The position numbers and the translations under genes are program-made. A stretch of DNA of 64,000 bases from an uncultured Pseudomonadales bacterium (GTDB taxonomy: Bacteria > Pseudomonadota > Gammaproteobacteria > Pseudomonadales > Azotimanducaceae): positions 1,426,001-1,490,000 of the forward strand of contig OY282460.1 of NCBI GenBank assembly GCA_958296295.1, written 5' to 3'. Below, in pieces: positions 27,556 through 35,784 of this stretch. Each line of letters opens with the position of its first letter. Position 1 is the stretch's first letter. The notes beneath the pieces were generated by a model that did not search any database, was not told the DNA's origin, and worked only from the letters and a program-made list of their open reading frames with translations.

Positions 27556-27702
27556 GGCCGAGACGCTCCCGGCTGTCGCGGGGCGGCGGGCGGGAGTAAA
27601 GGCGGGGTAGCCGTTGGCCGCACTTGCCAACCGCAGCCCAACATGGGAATGTCCGCACACCGCGACCCAAGCGGGGAGGCATGGCGAGCGAGAGGAGGCG
27701 CG

Positions 27703-28788
27703 GTGTCCAGAACAACGCGAGCCGCCGGGGCCGAACCTTTGGGGCCGACCGGCGCGGACATCGCCTACCAAAACCGCATCCTGCCGGGGGTTTCGCGCAC
27801 GTTCGCGCTGACCATCCCGCAAATGCCCGCGCCGCTCGCGCACGAAGTGTGCAACGGCTACCTGTTGTGCCGCATCGCCGACACCATCGAAGACGAGCCC
27901 GCCTTGCCGCTGGCGGCGAAACAGCGCTTCCTGGGACGGCTCTCGCACGTCGTGGACGGCGATGAGTCTTCGGCGGCGTTCGCCGCCGACTTGCACCCGC
28001 GGCTGTCCAACCGGACCCTGACGGCGGAAAGGGAACTGGTCGCCAACACGGCCCGCATCGTGCGCGTGACGCGCGGCCTGCGCCGGCCGCAGCGCAAGGC
28101 CATCGAGCGTTGCGTGCGCGTGATGTCGGGCGGCATGGCCGAGTTTCAGCGCCAGGCTTCGGTGCGGGGCCTCGACGACGTGCCGCACTTGAACCGCTAC
28201 TGCTACCACGTCGCCGGGGTGGTGGGCGAGACGATCACCGAATTGCTGTGCGCCCATTCGCGGGACATCGCCAGGCACAAAGGGACGCTCCTCGCCCTGT
28301 CCGCTTCCTTCGGCCAAGCGTTGCAGATGACCAACATCTTGAAAGACCTGTGGGACGACCACCGCCGCGGCGTGTGCTGGCTGCCGCGGGACGTCTTTCG
28401 CGTTGCCGGTTACGACTTGCGGGGTTTGGCGAGCGGCCGCACCGGGCCCCGATTCGCCGAAGGCTTGTTCGTGCTGTTGGGCATCGCCCGCCACCATGTC
28501 GGCAACGCCATGCGCTACATCCTTCTGGTGCCGTCCCAACAAGCGGGTGTGCGCCGTTTCTTGTTGTGGACCCTGGGGATGAGCGTGCTCACGCTGCGGC
28601 GAATACACGCGCATCCGCAGTTCCGCGGCGCGGAGGATGTGAAGATATCGCGCCGCAGCGTGCGCGCCACCTGCGTCGTGACAAGCCTGCTCGCGCGTTC
28701 GGATCGGGCCCTCGGTTTGCTTTGCCGCGCTTTCGTGCGCCGGCTGCCGGCCGATCAGAAATCGGGATTCCAAGTGGTGGTGCGTTGA
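27703..28788 (+). CDS. Squalene synthase-like (farnesyl-diphosphate farnesyltransferase)
   Basis: This 361-residue trans-isoprenyl diphosphate synthase of the squalene/phytoene type has the first aspartate motif DTIED (60-64) and the second in QMTNILKDLWDD (208-219). A late hydrophobic stretch (PSQQAGVRRFLLWTLGMSV, then TLRRI) resembles eukaryotic-type Erg9 enzymes rather than HpnC/HpnD. The GTG at 27703 has AGGAGG a few bases in front, stronger than the upstream ATG at 27643. It would make squalene for hopanoids or sterols. No squalene cyclase is in the window. The identity as squalene rather than phytoene synthase is likely but not proven. Confidence 0.86.
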   Translation: MSRTTRAAGAEPLGPTGADIAYQNRILPGVSRTFALTIPQMPAPLAHEVCNGYLLCRIADTIEDEPALPLAAKQRFLGRLSHVVDGDESSAAFAADLHPRLSNRTLTAERELVANTARIVRVTRGLRRPQRKAIERCVRVMSGGMAEFQRQASVRGLDDVPHLNRYCYHVAGVVGETITELLCAHSRDIARHKGTLLALSASFGQALQMTNILKDLWDDHRRGVCWLPRDVFRVAGYDLRGLASGRTGPRFAEGLFVLLGIARHHVGNAMRYILLVPSQQAGVRRFLLWTLGMSVLTLRRIHAHPQFRGAEDVKISRRSVRATCVVTSLLARSDRALGLLCRAFVRRLPADQKSGFQVVVR

Positions 28789-28812
28789 GTGCGCCGGCCA
28801 TCCAGCGGCGCT

Positions 28813-29697
28813 TCAACCGGCGGGGTTGGCGCCCCTGATCACCTCGGTTTGGTCGTTCGGCACATAGAAATAGGAACCGGGCCGGAAGTCGTAACCCAAG
28901 TCGCCTAGCAGGCGCCGTTGCCGGGGAGTCGCCCGTTGCGCCTCCGGTGGAATGGCGTCGTAGTCGTAGCAGCGCACCCACAGCTGGCAGTAGTTGTACA
29001 ACAGCACTTTGCGGGCGTTGCCGGACTCGTTGCGCGACGGGCCGTGCCAAAGCGCGTGCGGGAACAGGTAGACGTCGCCGGCCGCGCCGGTGAGCTGCGC
29101 GGCGCCCGGCGAGTACGGCGTCATGCGGCTTTGCGGGTACTTGGGGCCGTCCTCGTTGAACGGGATCTGGCGCAAATGGCTGCCGGGAAACACCGTGAGA
29201 TTGCCGCAGTTCTCCCGCGGCACGTCGCTTAGCAGGTACATGGCTTTGAGCGCGACCGGCGGGCTTGATTCGGCCAGCCGCGTGAGGCGCAACGACTCGC
29301 CGCCGTCCGTGTGCGTGTAGCCCGGGAACTGGGGATCCGCCGGGCGGGTGATGGCCTGGGTCATGCTGAGCAGGATGTTCGGCCCCATGATCTCCACGAC
29401 GTAGTCGAACACCGGCGCGGCATCGATGAGATCGATGAAGGCTTGGTGGTAGGACAGCAGATCGCGCCGATCCATGAAACCGGCCGGGTCCAGATCCCGG
29501 GCGTGATCAAGCCACGCGTAGTGGCCGATAGGCAGCTCCTTGCCTTGTCTGCGATCCGGCTCCCAACCGGGCAGGCGGCGAATGCGGTCCATCTCGTTGG
29601 CGAAAAACGCCACTTGGTCGGCGTCGAGCACGCCCTCCAAGTGCAGGTAGCCGTCGGTTTTCCACTGGCGGCGCTGTTCCGCCGAAAGTTCCTTCAT
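28813..29697 (-). CDS. Phytanoyl-CoA dioxygenase (PhyH) family protein
   Basis: This 294-residue Fe(II)/2-oxoglutarate oxygenase of the PhyH family has the iron-binding HxD in YTHTDGGESL and the distal histidine in FPHALWHGPSRN. It begins KELSAEQRRQWKTDGYLHLE, typical of family members. Substrates range from phytanoyl-CoA to small molecules; none can be assigned here. The ATG at 29697 has GGAGA upstream. A longer frame upstream is a shadow of the amidohydrolase. The upstream amidohydrolase gene is 30 bases away on the same strand, so they likely form a pair. Confidence 0.92.
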   Translation of the reverse strand: MKELSAEQRRQWKTDGYLHLEGVLDADQVAFFANEMDRIRRLPGWEPDRRQGKELPIGHYAWLDHARDLDPAGFMDRRDLLSYHQAFIDLIDAAPVFDYVVEIMGPNILLSMTQAITRPADPQFPGYTHTDGGESLRLTRLAESSPPVALKAMYLLSDVPRENCGNLTVFPGSHLRQIPFNEDGPKYPQSRMTPYSPGAAQLTGAAGDVYLFPHALWHGPSRNESGNARKVLLYNYCQLWVRCYDYDAIPPEAQRATPRQRRLLGDLGYDFRPGSYFYVPNDQTEVIRGANPAG

Positions 29698-29726
29698 GGT
29701 TGGTCTCCGACCGATCAACTCCGGTG

Positions 29727-30902
29727 TCAGATGCCGTACAACGTCTTGACGTTCTCGTGCGTGATCTTGTCGCGGTCGGCGTCTGGCACGCCTTCGAAGA
29801 TCTCGTCGATCACTTGCCGCGAGCACGGCCACGTCGAATCCACATGGGGGTAGTCGGAGCCCCACATCAGGTTTTCGACGCCGATGATCTCGCGGGTGAG
29901 CACCGCCGGGCGGTCGTCCTCGATGGTGGCGTAGAACTGCCGCCGCCACACTTCGTGCGGGCGCTCGCCGGTGAAGTCGCGGCTCTTGAAGCGATGTTCG
30001 CGCAGCAGGCCCTGATCCACGCGATCCAGCCAATGCGCGATCCAGCCGGCGTTGAACTCGCCCACCACGAACTTCAGATCAGGATGCCGTTCGGCCACGC
30101 CGCGGCACATCAAGTCCACCAGCGTGCGGCCAATGGTGGCTTGGGTTGCCGCGTAGTTCGCGGTCTCGTCCTGCGGCAGCGGGCTCTTCGGGCGATACCG
30201 CGCCGGCACATAGGCGTTGGTGCCGACATGCATCGAGAGCGGAAAGCCCGCCTCCTCGGCGAGCGACCAAACGGGTTCGTAGCATTCGTCCGGGTACGGC
30301 CGCTCCGGCGGCGCGGCGCAGGGGATGCAGCCGCCCTTGAAGCCCTTCTTTATCACCCGATCGAGTTCCACAACCGCGGCCGCGGGATCTTGGACGGGAA
30401 TGGCCGCGAGACCGAACAGGCGCCCGCCCGAGGCGTTCGCGTAGTCGTGCAGCCAGTCGTTGTAGTTCTGCTGGCACGCCACCAGGAGCTCGGTGTTCTC
30501 GAAGGCGAACAAGCCGAAGAAGCCGGGATAGAGGAACTCCGCCGCCACGCCGTCTTCGTCCTGATCCTCGTGGCGGAACGCGCTGTCGCGGATGCCGGGG
30601 CGCAGCCCGTCGTAGCCTTTGGCCAGAATGCGCTTCGCCTCGTCGTCGCGCATGTCGTCCACTTCGGGCTTGTGGCCGCGCCGGCGCTGCAACGTGAGGC
30701 CGTCGCGCTTGCGCATTCCGGCGAAGCCCATGCGCCGCCGGACGCCGCGCGGCCCTTTGGCCGGAACGATGATCGAGTCTCCGAGCGTGCCCGCGCCCAC
30801 GACCCGTGGCGCGTCGTCGCCGAACCGCTCCGGCAGGCCAATGAAAACTTCTTCGGCTTCCACCACGTGCGAGTCGGCGGAGATTGGTCTCGCGACGTTC
30901 AC
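29727..30902 (-). CDS. Amidohydrolase (PF04909 type)
   Basis: This 391-residue protein has an amidohydrolase-2 TIM-barrel. Metal-binding hallmarks are ISADSHVVEAEEVF near the start, SMHVGTN in the middle and WGSDYPHVDSTWP near the end. Members decarboxylate or hydrolyse carboxylated rings and lactones (for example ACMSD relatives). The GTG start at 30902 has GGAGGG upstream. It pairs with the PhyH-type oxygenase gene downstream, so the two may act on one compound; the substrate is unknown. It is divergent from the dioxygenase-HEAT gene. Confidence 0.91.
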   Translation of the reverse strand: MNVARPISADSHVVEAEEVFIGLPERFGDDAPRVVGAGTLGDSIIVPAKGPRGVRRRMGFAGMRKRDGLTLQRRRGHKPEVDDMRDDEAKRILAKGYDGLRPGIRDSAFRHEDQDEDGVAAEFLYPGFFGLFAFENTELLVACQQNYNDWLHDYANASGGRLFGLAAIPVQDPAAAVVELDRVIKKGFKGGCIPCAAPPERPYPDECYEPVWSLAEEAGFPLSMHVGTNAYVPARYRPKSPLPQDETANYAATQATIGRTLVDLMCRGVAERHPDLKFVVGEFNAGWIAHWLDRVDQGLLREHRFKSRDFTGERPHEVWRRQFYATIEDDRPAVLTREIIGVENLMWGSDYPHVDSTWPCSRQVIDEIFEGVPDADRDKITHENVKTLYGI

Positions 30903-30963
30903 TTCGTTTCCCTCCAGCTTGCGTCCGTCCCCCTTGGCGCCTCGGCACCGCGGCTCGTACTTT

Positions 30964-30999
30964 CGCGCAATAATGCGCGGCTGTCCAGTGTGTCCAGTG
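30964..30999. promoter_or_regulatory. Palindrome and direct repeat in a divergent promoter region
   Basis: The 113-bp gap between the amidohydrolase (minus) and the dioxygenase-HEAT gene (plus) holds a 6-bp stem CGCGCA/TGCGCG with loop ATAA (30964-30979). It is followed by two adjacent copies of TGTCCAGTG (30982-30990 and 30991-30999). On the minus strand TGGACA and CATTAT lie 15 bases apart, a possible sigma-70 pair. This looks like an operator plus promoter, but no regulator gene is adjacent. Confidence 0.4.
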
Positions 31000-31015
31000 T
31001 GCGGGGCCGGAGTTC

Positions 31016-32608
31016 GTGTCGACGTTGCTCACCGACGAGCAGATGACGCGCTTCTTGCGCGACGGCTTTGTGGTGCTCCAACCGCGCGAGCTGGACGCGG
31101 CATTCCATGCCGCCATGTGGCGGGCGGCTGGCGAGAGTCACGACGAGGCGCGTGGCCAACGCGACGGGCACCTGCAAATCGTCGGCGACAACCTGCGCGC
31201 CCGCATCCCCGGCGTGGCGCGCCTGCTGGACGCGCCCACCGTGCGGGACGCCGTGACCAGCGTGCTCGGCGAGGACTGGCTGTTGCATCCGCATCACTTC
31301 GTCCATCAGGCGGGCACAGCCGATCAGAGCTTTCATCAAGATGGCAACTTGCCGTGGAACGAGCGCGGCCACTACCGCAGCCACCGCCCGAACTGGGCCA
31401 TGCTCTTCTACTATCCGCAAGAGGTCACGGACGCGAACGGCCCCACCGAAGTGCTGCCGGGAACGCAGTACTGGACCACGAATTTCGAGAAGCCGGACGG
31501 CTCGTGGCATCCCGGCGACGCCGTCGACAAGAGTTTGCGCGCCGACGAGCTGAACGGGCCCGACCACGCCGCTCGCGATCAGCGCCTGCGAGAGGTTGTG
31601 AACTCGCTTGGCGTGCGCGGTTTGCAACCGCGGAGGATTCGCGTGCCCGCCGGCGGCATCGTCCTCGCGCACTACGACCTGATGCACCGCGGCACCCGGG
31701 CCGGCGCCGACTGGGTCGCCGCCGGCGGCCGGCGCTTCATGTACAAGTTCTACTTCCTGCGCACCCGCGAACCCGAACGGGCCGCTTGGCGCAGTGCGGC
31801 GCCGTTGCCGGCCGCGGGACCAGACGGCCCGATAGACGGCGTCGTGCGCCACATCCGGCATTGGCTGCGGGGCGAGCAGGCCTGGGCGGCCGCAGTCGTC
31901 CCTGCCGATCAGGTGGACCGCCTTCGAGCCGCTTGCGCCGAAGACGAGCGCGTCCGGCTCGCCTACGAGATCGGCGCCTTGGCCCGCCGGGACGCCGCGG
32001 TGCGGCGCGAGCTTGGACGCTTGCTGACCAGCGAGGACGAGGCGCTGCGCCGCTCGATGGCTTACGCGGTGGGCGTCGCCGGCGCGCCCTGCGTGGACAT
32101 CGTGGCGAACGCGATGCGGAACGAGGACCCGCGCGTGCGGCGGGTTGCGGCGTTCGCCGCCGGGGAAGCCCGCCTTGCGGACGCCGGCACCGTCGCGGCG
32201 TTGTTTCGTCTGCTCGAGACGGACGCCGACGACCTCGCGCGCTCCAACGCCGCCTACGCCCTGGGACACATCGCCCGGCTCGGCGCCGTGCCCGCTTCGC
32301 GGTTGCTGGGGCGTTTGCGTCCCGAAGTGGAGCCGGACAACACGACGAGCGGCGGCCTTTCGCGCTCCACCGTTCGCGCCAACATCGCCTACGCGCTCTG
32401 CAACATGACCTTGGAAGACGCGGATCTGCAAACCCTCGCCGAACAGGGCTTGGCCGACCACGACCGGTACGTTCGCGGCCTCGCCGTGGCGGCCCTGGAA
32501 CGGCACGCCAGGGCCCGCGGCGCGTCGTGGCTGGCGGCGCTGGTGGCGCACTTGGCCAGCGCCCGCTTCAACCGGCGTTCACCGCGCGCGCGACCCGCAC
32601 CGTGTTGA
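31016..32608 (+). CDS. PhyH-family dioxygenase fused to HEAT-like repeats
   Basis: This 530-residue protein joins two parts. Residues 1-255 are a PhyH-like Fe(II)/2-oxoglutarate oxygenase with H107 and D109 (SFHQDGNLPW) and distal H224 (DLMHRGTRAG). Residues about 305-505 are alpha-helical HEAT/PBS-lyase-like repeats, for example RRSMAYAVGVAG, VRRVAAFAAGEAR, ARSNAAYALGHIA and RANIAYALCNMT, spaced about 30-45 residues apart. The repeat part probably binds a protein partner. The GTG start is at 31016. The stop overlaps the SpoU-type gene start. The fold assignment is sound; the substrate is unknown. Confidence 0.88.
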   Translation: MSTLLTDEQMTRFLRDGFVVLQPRELDAAFHAAMWRAAGESHDEARGQRDGHLQIVGDNLRARIPGVARLLDAPTVRDAVTSVLGEDWLLHPHHFVHQAGTADQSFHQDGNLPWNERGHYRSHRPNWAMLFYYPQEVTDANGPTEVLPGTQYWTTNFEKPDGSWHPGDAVDKSLRADELNGPDHAARDQRLREVVNSLGVRGLQPRRIRVPAGGIVLAHYDLMHRGTRAGADWVAAGGRRFMYKFYFLRTREPERAAWRSAAPLPAAGPDGPIDGVVRHIRHWLRGEQAWAAAVVPADQVDRLRAACAEDERVRLAYEIGALARRDAAVRRELGRLLTSEDEALRRSMAYAVGVAGAPCVDIVANAMRNEDPRVRRVAAFAAGEARLADAGTVAALFRLLETDADDLARSNAAYALGHIARLGAVPASRLLGRLRPEVEPDNTTSGGLSRSTVRANIAYALCNMTLEDADLQTLAEQGLADHDRYVRGLAVAALERHARARGASWLAALVAHLASARFNRRSPRARPAPC

Positions 32609-33414
32609 CCAGCCTGCGCAATCCGCGTGTCCGCGAGGTGGTGCGGTTGCGCAACCGGCGGCGACGGCAGCGTGATGGGCGTTTCGTCATCGAGGGATGG
32701 CGCGAACTGCGGTGCGCGGCGGAAGCCGGTTTTCCGATCGGCAGCCTGTTCTTCTGCCCCGAGTTGCCGGCGGGTGCGGATGCCGTCCTGATCCGGCGTT
32801 TCGCCGAGGCCGGCGCGGAGTGCGAGGAAACCAGCCGCGCGGTGTTCGAGCGGATGTCCTACCGGCGTTCGCCAGACGGCCTCCTCGCGGTGGCCGGGAC
32901 GCCGGACATCGGGCTGGACGCCTTGGCAGCCGGCTGCGCCGAACCGCGCGCAGCGCTCTGGCTGGTGGCCGCCGCCATTGAGGTGCCGGGCAATCTCGGC
33001 GCCATGTTGCGCAGCGCGGATGCCGTGGGCGCGGACGGCGTGCTGGTGGCGGATCCGAAGATCGACCTGTTCAATCCCAACGTGGTGCGGGCGAGCATCG
33101 GCGCCTTGTTCAGCGTGCCTGTCGCGGTGGCCGAAGCGGAAGCCGCCCGCGCGTGGCTGCGCGCCCAGGGCGTTTGCGTCGTGGTGGCGGATCCGACAGC
33201 CGACACGCTCTGGGCGAACGCGAACCTCGCCGGCGCTTTGGCCATCGTGATTGGCAGCGAGAGCGCCGGCGTCGACGACGATTGGCGACGCGCCGCCGAC
33301 CAGACGGTGCGGCTGCCCATGGCCGGCCGGGCGGACTCGTTGAATGCCGCCAGCGTCGCGGCGGTGCTGCTCTTCGAGGCGCGGCGGCAGCGCGACGTCC
33401 AATCGCCTGGCTGA
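32602..33414 (+). CDS. SpoU-family RNA 2'-O-methyltransferase
   Basis: This 270-residue SPOUT RNA methyltransferase has an amino-terminal substrate-binding domain (about 1-105, GRFVIEGWRELRCA) and a knotted catalytic domain (about 110-265). Its three motifs are VPGNLGAMLRSADAVGADG, IVIGSESAGV and LPMAGRADSLNAASVAAVLL. It should methylate a ribose in tRNA or rRNA (TrmH/RlmB relatives). The start is GTG at 32602 or the adjacent TTG at 32605; either overlaps the stop of the dioxygenase-HEAT gene by a few bases, so translation is coupled. Confidence 0.93.
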   Translation: MLTSLRNPRVREVVRLRNRRRRQRDGRFVIEGWRELRCAAEAGFPIGSLFFCPELPAGADAVLIRRFAEAGAECEETSRAVFERMSYRRSPDGLLAVAGTPDIGLDALAAGCAEPRAALWLVAAAIEVPGNLGAMLRSADAVGADGVLVADPKIDLFNPNVVRASIGALFSVPVAVAEAEAARAWLRAQGVCVVVADPTADTLWANANLAGALAIVIGSESAGVDDDWRRAADQTVRLPMAGRADSLNAASVAAVLLFEARRQRDVQSPG

Positions 33415-33479
33415 CGCTCCCGCCGAGCGGTGGCCAGGCTCGCGTATTATTCGGACCGGGCAACGGAAGGGGACCGGGC

Positions 33480-34376
33480 ATGGCGATTCAAGTGCGCGAC
33501 AGACGCTTGCTGGAGGTGTTGGACGAATCAGCCGCGCTCACGCGGTTGGCGGGCGACTTTCAATTCACGGAAGGGCCCGTCTGGCATCCCGGGCGCCAAC
33601 ACCTGACGTTCAGCGACATTCGCGGCAACCGACTCTACCGCTGGCGTCAAGCCGACGGCTTGGCCGTGTTCCGCGAGCCGAGCCACATGGCGAACGGCAA
33701 CACCTACGACCGGGAAGGCCGCCTGCTCACCTGCGAGCACGCCACCAGCCGCGTCACGCGCACCGAGCCGGACGGTTCCGTCACGGTGCTCGCCAGCCGC
33801 TACCAGGGCAAGGCCCTGAACAGCCCGAACGACATCGTGGTGCGGCGCGACGGTACCGTCTGGTTCACCGATCCCACCTACGGGCGGTTCGACGGCGTTG
33901 GCCGGGCGCGGCCGTTGGAACTGGATTTTCGCGGCGTCTTCCGCATGGGGCCGAACGGCGAGGCGCTCACCGTGGCTTGCGCGGATTTCGACATGCCGAA
34001 CGGCCTCGCCTTCACGCCGGACGAACGCCATCTCTATGTCGCCGACACCCCGCGCATGCACATCCGGCGTTTTGCCGTGGAAGCTGACGGCCGGCTGACC
34101 GGCGGAGAGGTGTTCGCGGAGTCCAGCGGCGACGGCGCGGGCGCGCCGGACGGACTCAAGACGGACAGCGCCGGGCACGTCTTTTGCGCCGGGCCGGGCG
34201 GCGTCCACGTCTACCTGCCGGCCGACGGCACTTGCCTCGGCGTGATCGAAACGCCGGCCTTCTGCGCCAATTTCACTTGGGGCGGCCAGGACATGCGCGA
34301 TTTCTTCCTCACCGCGTCCACCGGACTGTACCGAACGCGCGTGGAAGTGCCCGGCACGCCGCTATTTGACGGCTAG
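33480..34376 (+). CDS. SMP-30/gluconolactonase family protein
   Basis: This 298-residue six-bladed beta-propeller lactonase of the SMP-30 family has FTEGPVWHPGRQHLTFSDI (first metal glutamate in TEGPVW), NSPNDIVVRRDGTVWFTDPTYG, MPNGLAFTPDERHLYVADT and GAPDGLKTDSAGHVFC (metal aspartate). Members hydrolyse sugar lactones and need a divalent metal. The ATG has AAGGGG in front. A TATTAT element is visible at 33445-33450 as a possible -10, without a clear -35. It is convergent with gdhA. Confidence 0.94.
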   Translation: MAIQVRDRRLLEVLDESAALTRLAGDFQFTEGPVWHPGRQHLTFSDIRGNRLYRWRQADGLAVFREPSHMANGNTYDREGRLLTCEHATSRVTRTEPDGSVTVLASRYQGKALNSPNDIVVRRDGTVWFTDPTYGRFDGVGRARPLELDFRGVFRMGPNGEALTVACADFDMPNGLAFTPDERHLYVADTPRMHIRRFAVEADGRLTGGEVFAESSGDGAGAPDGLKTDSAGHVFCAGPGGVHVYLPADGTCLGVIETPAFCANFTWGGQDMRDFFLTASTGLYRTRVEVPGTPLFDG

Positions 34377-34406
34377 GCCCGCCTGGCGCACCCGTAGGAC
34401 GCGCGG

Positions 34407-35759
34407 CTAGACAGCGCCGTAGGCCAGCAGCGCGTCGGCGACTTTGCGGAAGCCGGCGATGTTGGCGCCACGCACATAGTCGACGAAGCCGTCGGCGCCG
34501 GCGCCATCGGCGCAACACTTCTCGTGGATGTCGCCCATGATGCGCTGCAGCCGGGCGTCCACCTCCTCCCGACTCCAAGCGATGCGCAACGCGTTTTGGC
34601 TTTGCTCCAAACCCGAAACGGTCACGCCACCGGCATTGGCGGCCTTGCCGGGGCCGAACAGGATCCGGTTCGCCGTAAAGGTCCGCACGGCGTCCCCGGT
34701 GCAAGGCATGTTGGCGCCTTCCGCCACGGCCCGCACGCCGTTGCCGACCATGCCGCGGGCGTCCGCGTCGTCAAGTTCGTTCTCGGTGGCGCACGGCAAG
34801 GCGAGTTGACACGGCACCGCCCACGGGCGCGCGCCCTCGTGGTACTCGCAGCCGAAGTGCTCCGCGTATTCCGCGACGCGTCCGCGCCGCGCTTGTTTGA
34901 GATCCTTCAACCACGCCAGACGCTCGGTGTCGATGCCGTGCGCGTCGTGGATGAAGCCGTCCGAGTCGGAGGCGGTGACGACCTTGGCGCCGAACTCGGT
35001 CAGCTTCTCGATGGCGTGCAACGCCACGTTGCCGGAACCGGACACCACCGCCGTCTTGCCCGCCACCTCGTCTCGGCTGGCGGCGAGCATTTCCCTCAGA
35101 AAGTACACGGCGCCGTAGCCGGTGGCCTCCGGGCGCAAGGCGCTGCCGCCGAACGCCAACGCCTTGCCCGTGAAAACGCCGGTGAAACGGTTGGCGAGCC
35201 GCAAGTAGGCGCCGAACAGAAATCCTATCTCGCGGGCGCCGACGCCGATGTCGCCGGCCGGCACGTCCGTGTCCGGGCCGATGTGCCGGTGCAGTTCGCG
35301 CATCATCGCTTGGCAGAAGCGCATCACTTCGGCTTCCGACTTGCCGCGCGGATTGAAGTTGGCGCCGCCCTTGGCGCCGCCCATCGGCAGACCGGTGAGG
35401 CTGTTCTTGAGAGTCTGCTCGAAGCCCAGGAACTTGAGCACGCTTTGCGTCGTTGCGGGGTGGAACCGAAGGCCTCCCTTGTACGGCCCGATGGCGTTGT
35501 TGAACTGCACGCGCCAAGCGCGGTTCACGCGCACTTGGCCGGCGTCGTCCTGCCACGTGACGCGGAATGTGATTATGCGATCCGGCTCGGTCATGCGCTC
35601 GAGAACCCGCGCCGTTTCGTACTGCGGACGCTCGGCCAGGAACGGGATGAGCGACTCGGCCACCTCGCGCACGGCCTGGTGAAACTCCGTTTCGCCGGGA
35701 TTCCGCCACGCCAATCGGGCCATGAACGCTTCGACACGCGCCTTGTTGTTCGCCGCCAC
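34407..35759 (-). CDS. gdhA: NADP-type glutamate dehydrogenase
   Basis: This enzyme converts 2-oxoglutarate and ammonia to glutamate, the assimilatory direction for this family. The 450-residue subunit has the substrate-binding PYKGGLRFHP, the catalytic-lysine block GLPMGGAKGGANFNP, DVPAGDIGVGAREIG and the nucleotide-binding VSGSGNVALHAIEK. The length is that of hexameric bacterial NADP enzymes. The GTG at 35759 is preferred because AAAGGAG lies 7 bases in front, whereas the GTG two codons earlier is too close to it. Convergent with the SMP-30 gene; the STAND-like ATPase gene lies upstream on the same strand. Confidence 0.96.
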   Translation of the reverse strand: MAANNKARVEAFMARLAWRNPGETEFHQAVREVAESLIPFLAERPQYETARVLERMTEPDRIITFRVTWQDDAGQVRVNRAWRVQFNNAIGPYKGGLRFHPATTQSVLKFLGFEQTLKNSLTGLPMGGAKGGANFNPRGKSEAEVMRFCQAMMRELHRHIGPDTDVPAGDIGVGAREIGFLFGAYLRLANRFTGVFTGKALAFGGSALRPEATGYGAVYFLREMLAASRDEVAGKTAVVSGSGNVALHAIEKLTEFGAKVVTASDSDGFIHDAHGIDTERLAWLKDLKQARRGRVAEYAEHFGCEYHEGARPWAVPCQLALPCATENELDDADARGMVGNGVRAVAEGANMPCTGDAVRTFTANRILFGPGKAANAGGVTVSGLEQSQNALRIAWSREEVDARLQRIMGDIHEKCCADGAGADGFVDYVRGANIAGFRKVADALLAYGAV

Positions 35760-35784
35760 TGTCACACTCCTTTGCCGTGGATCG

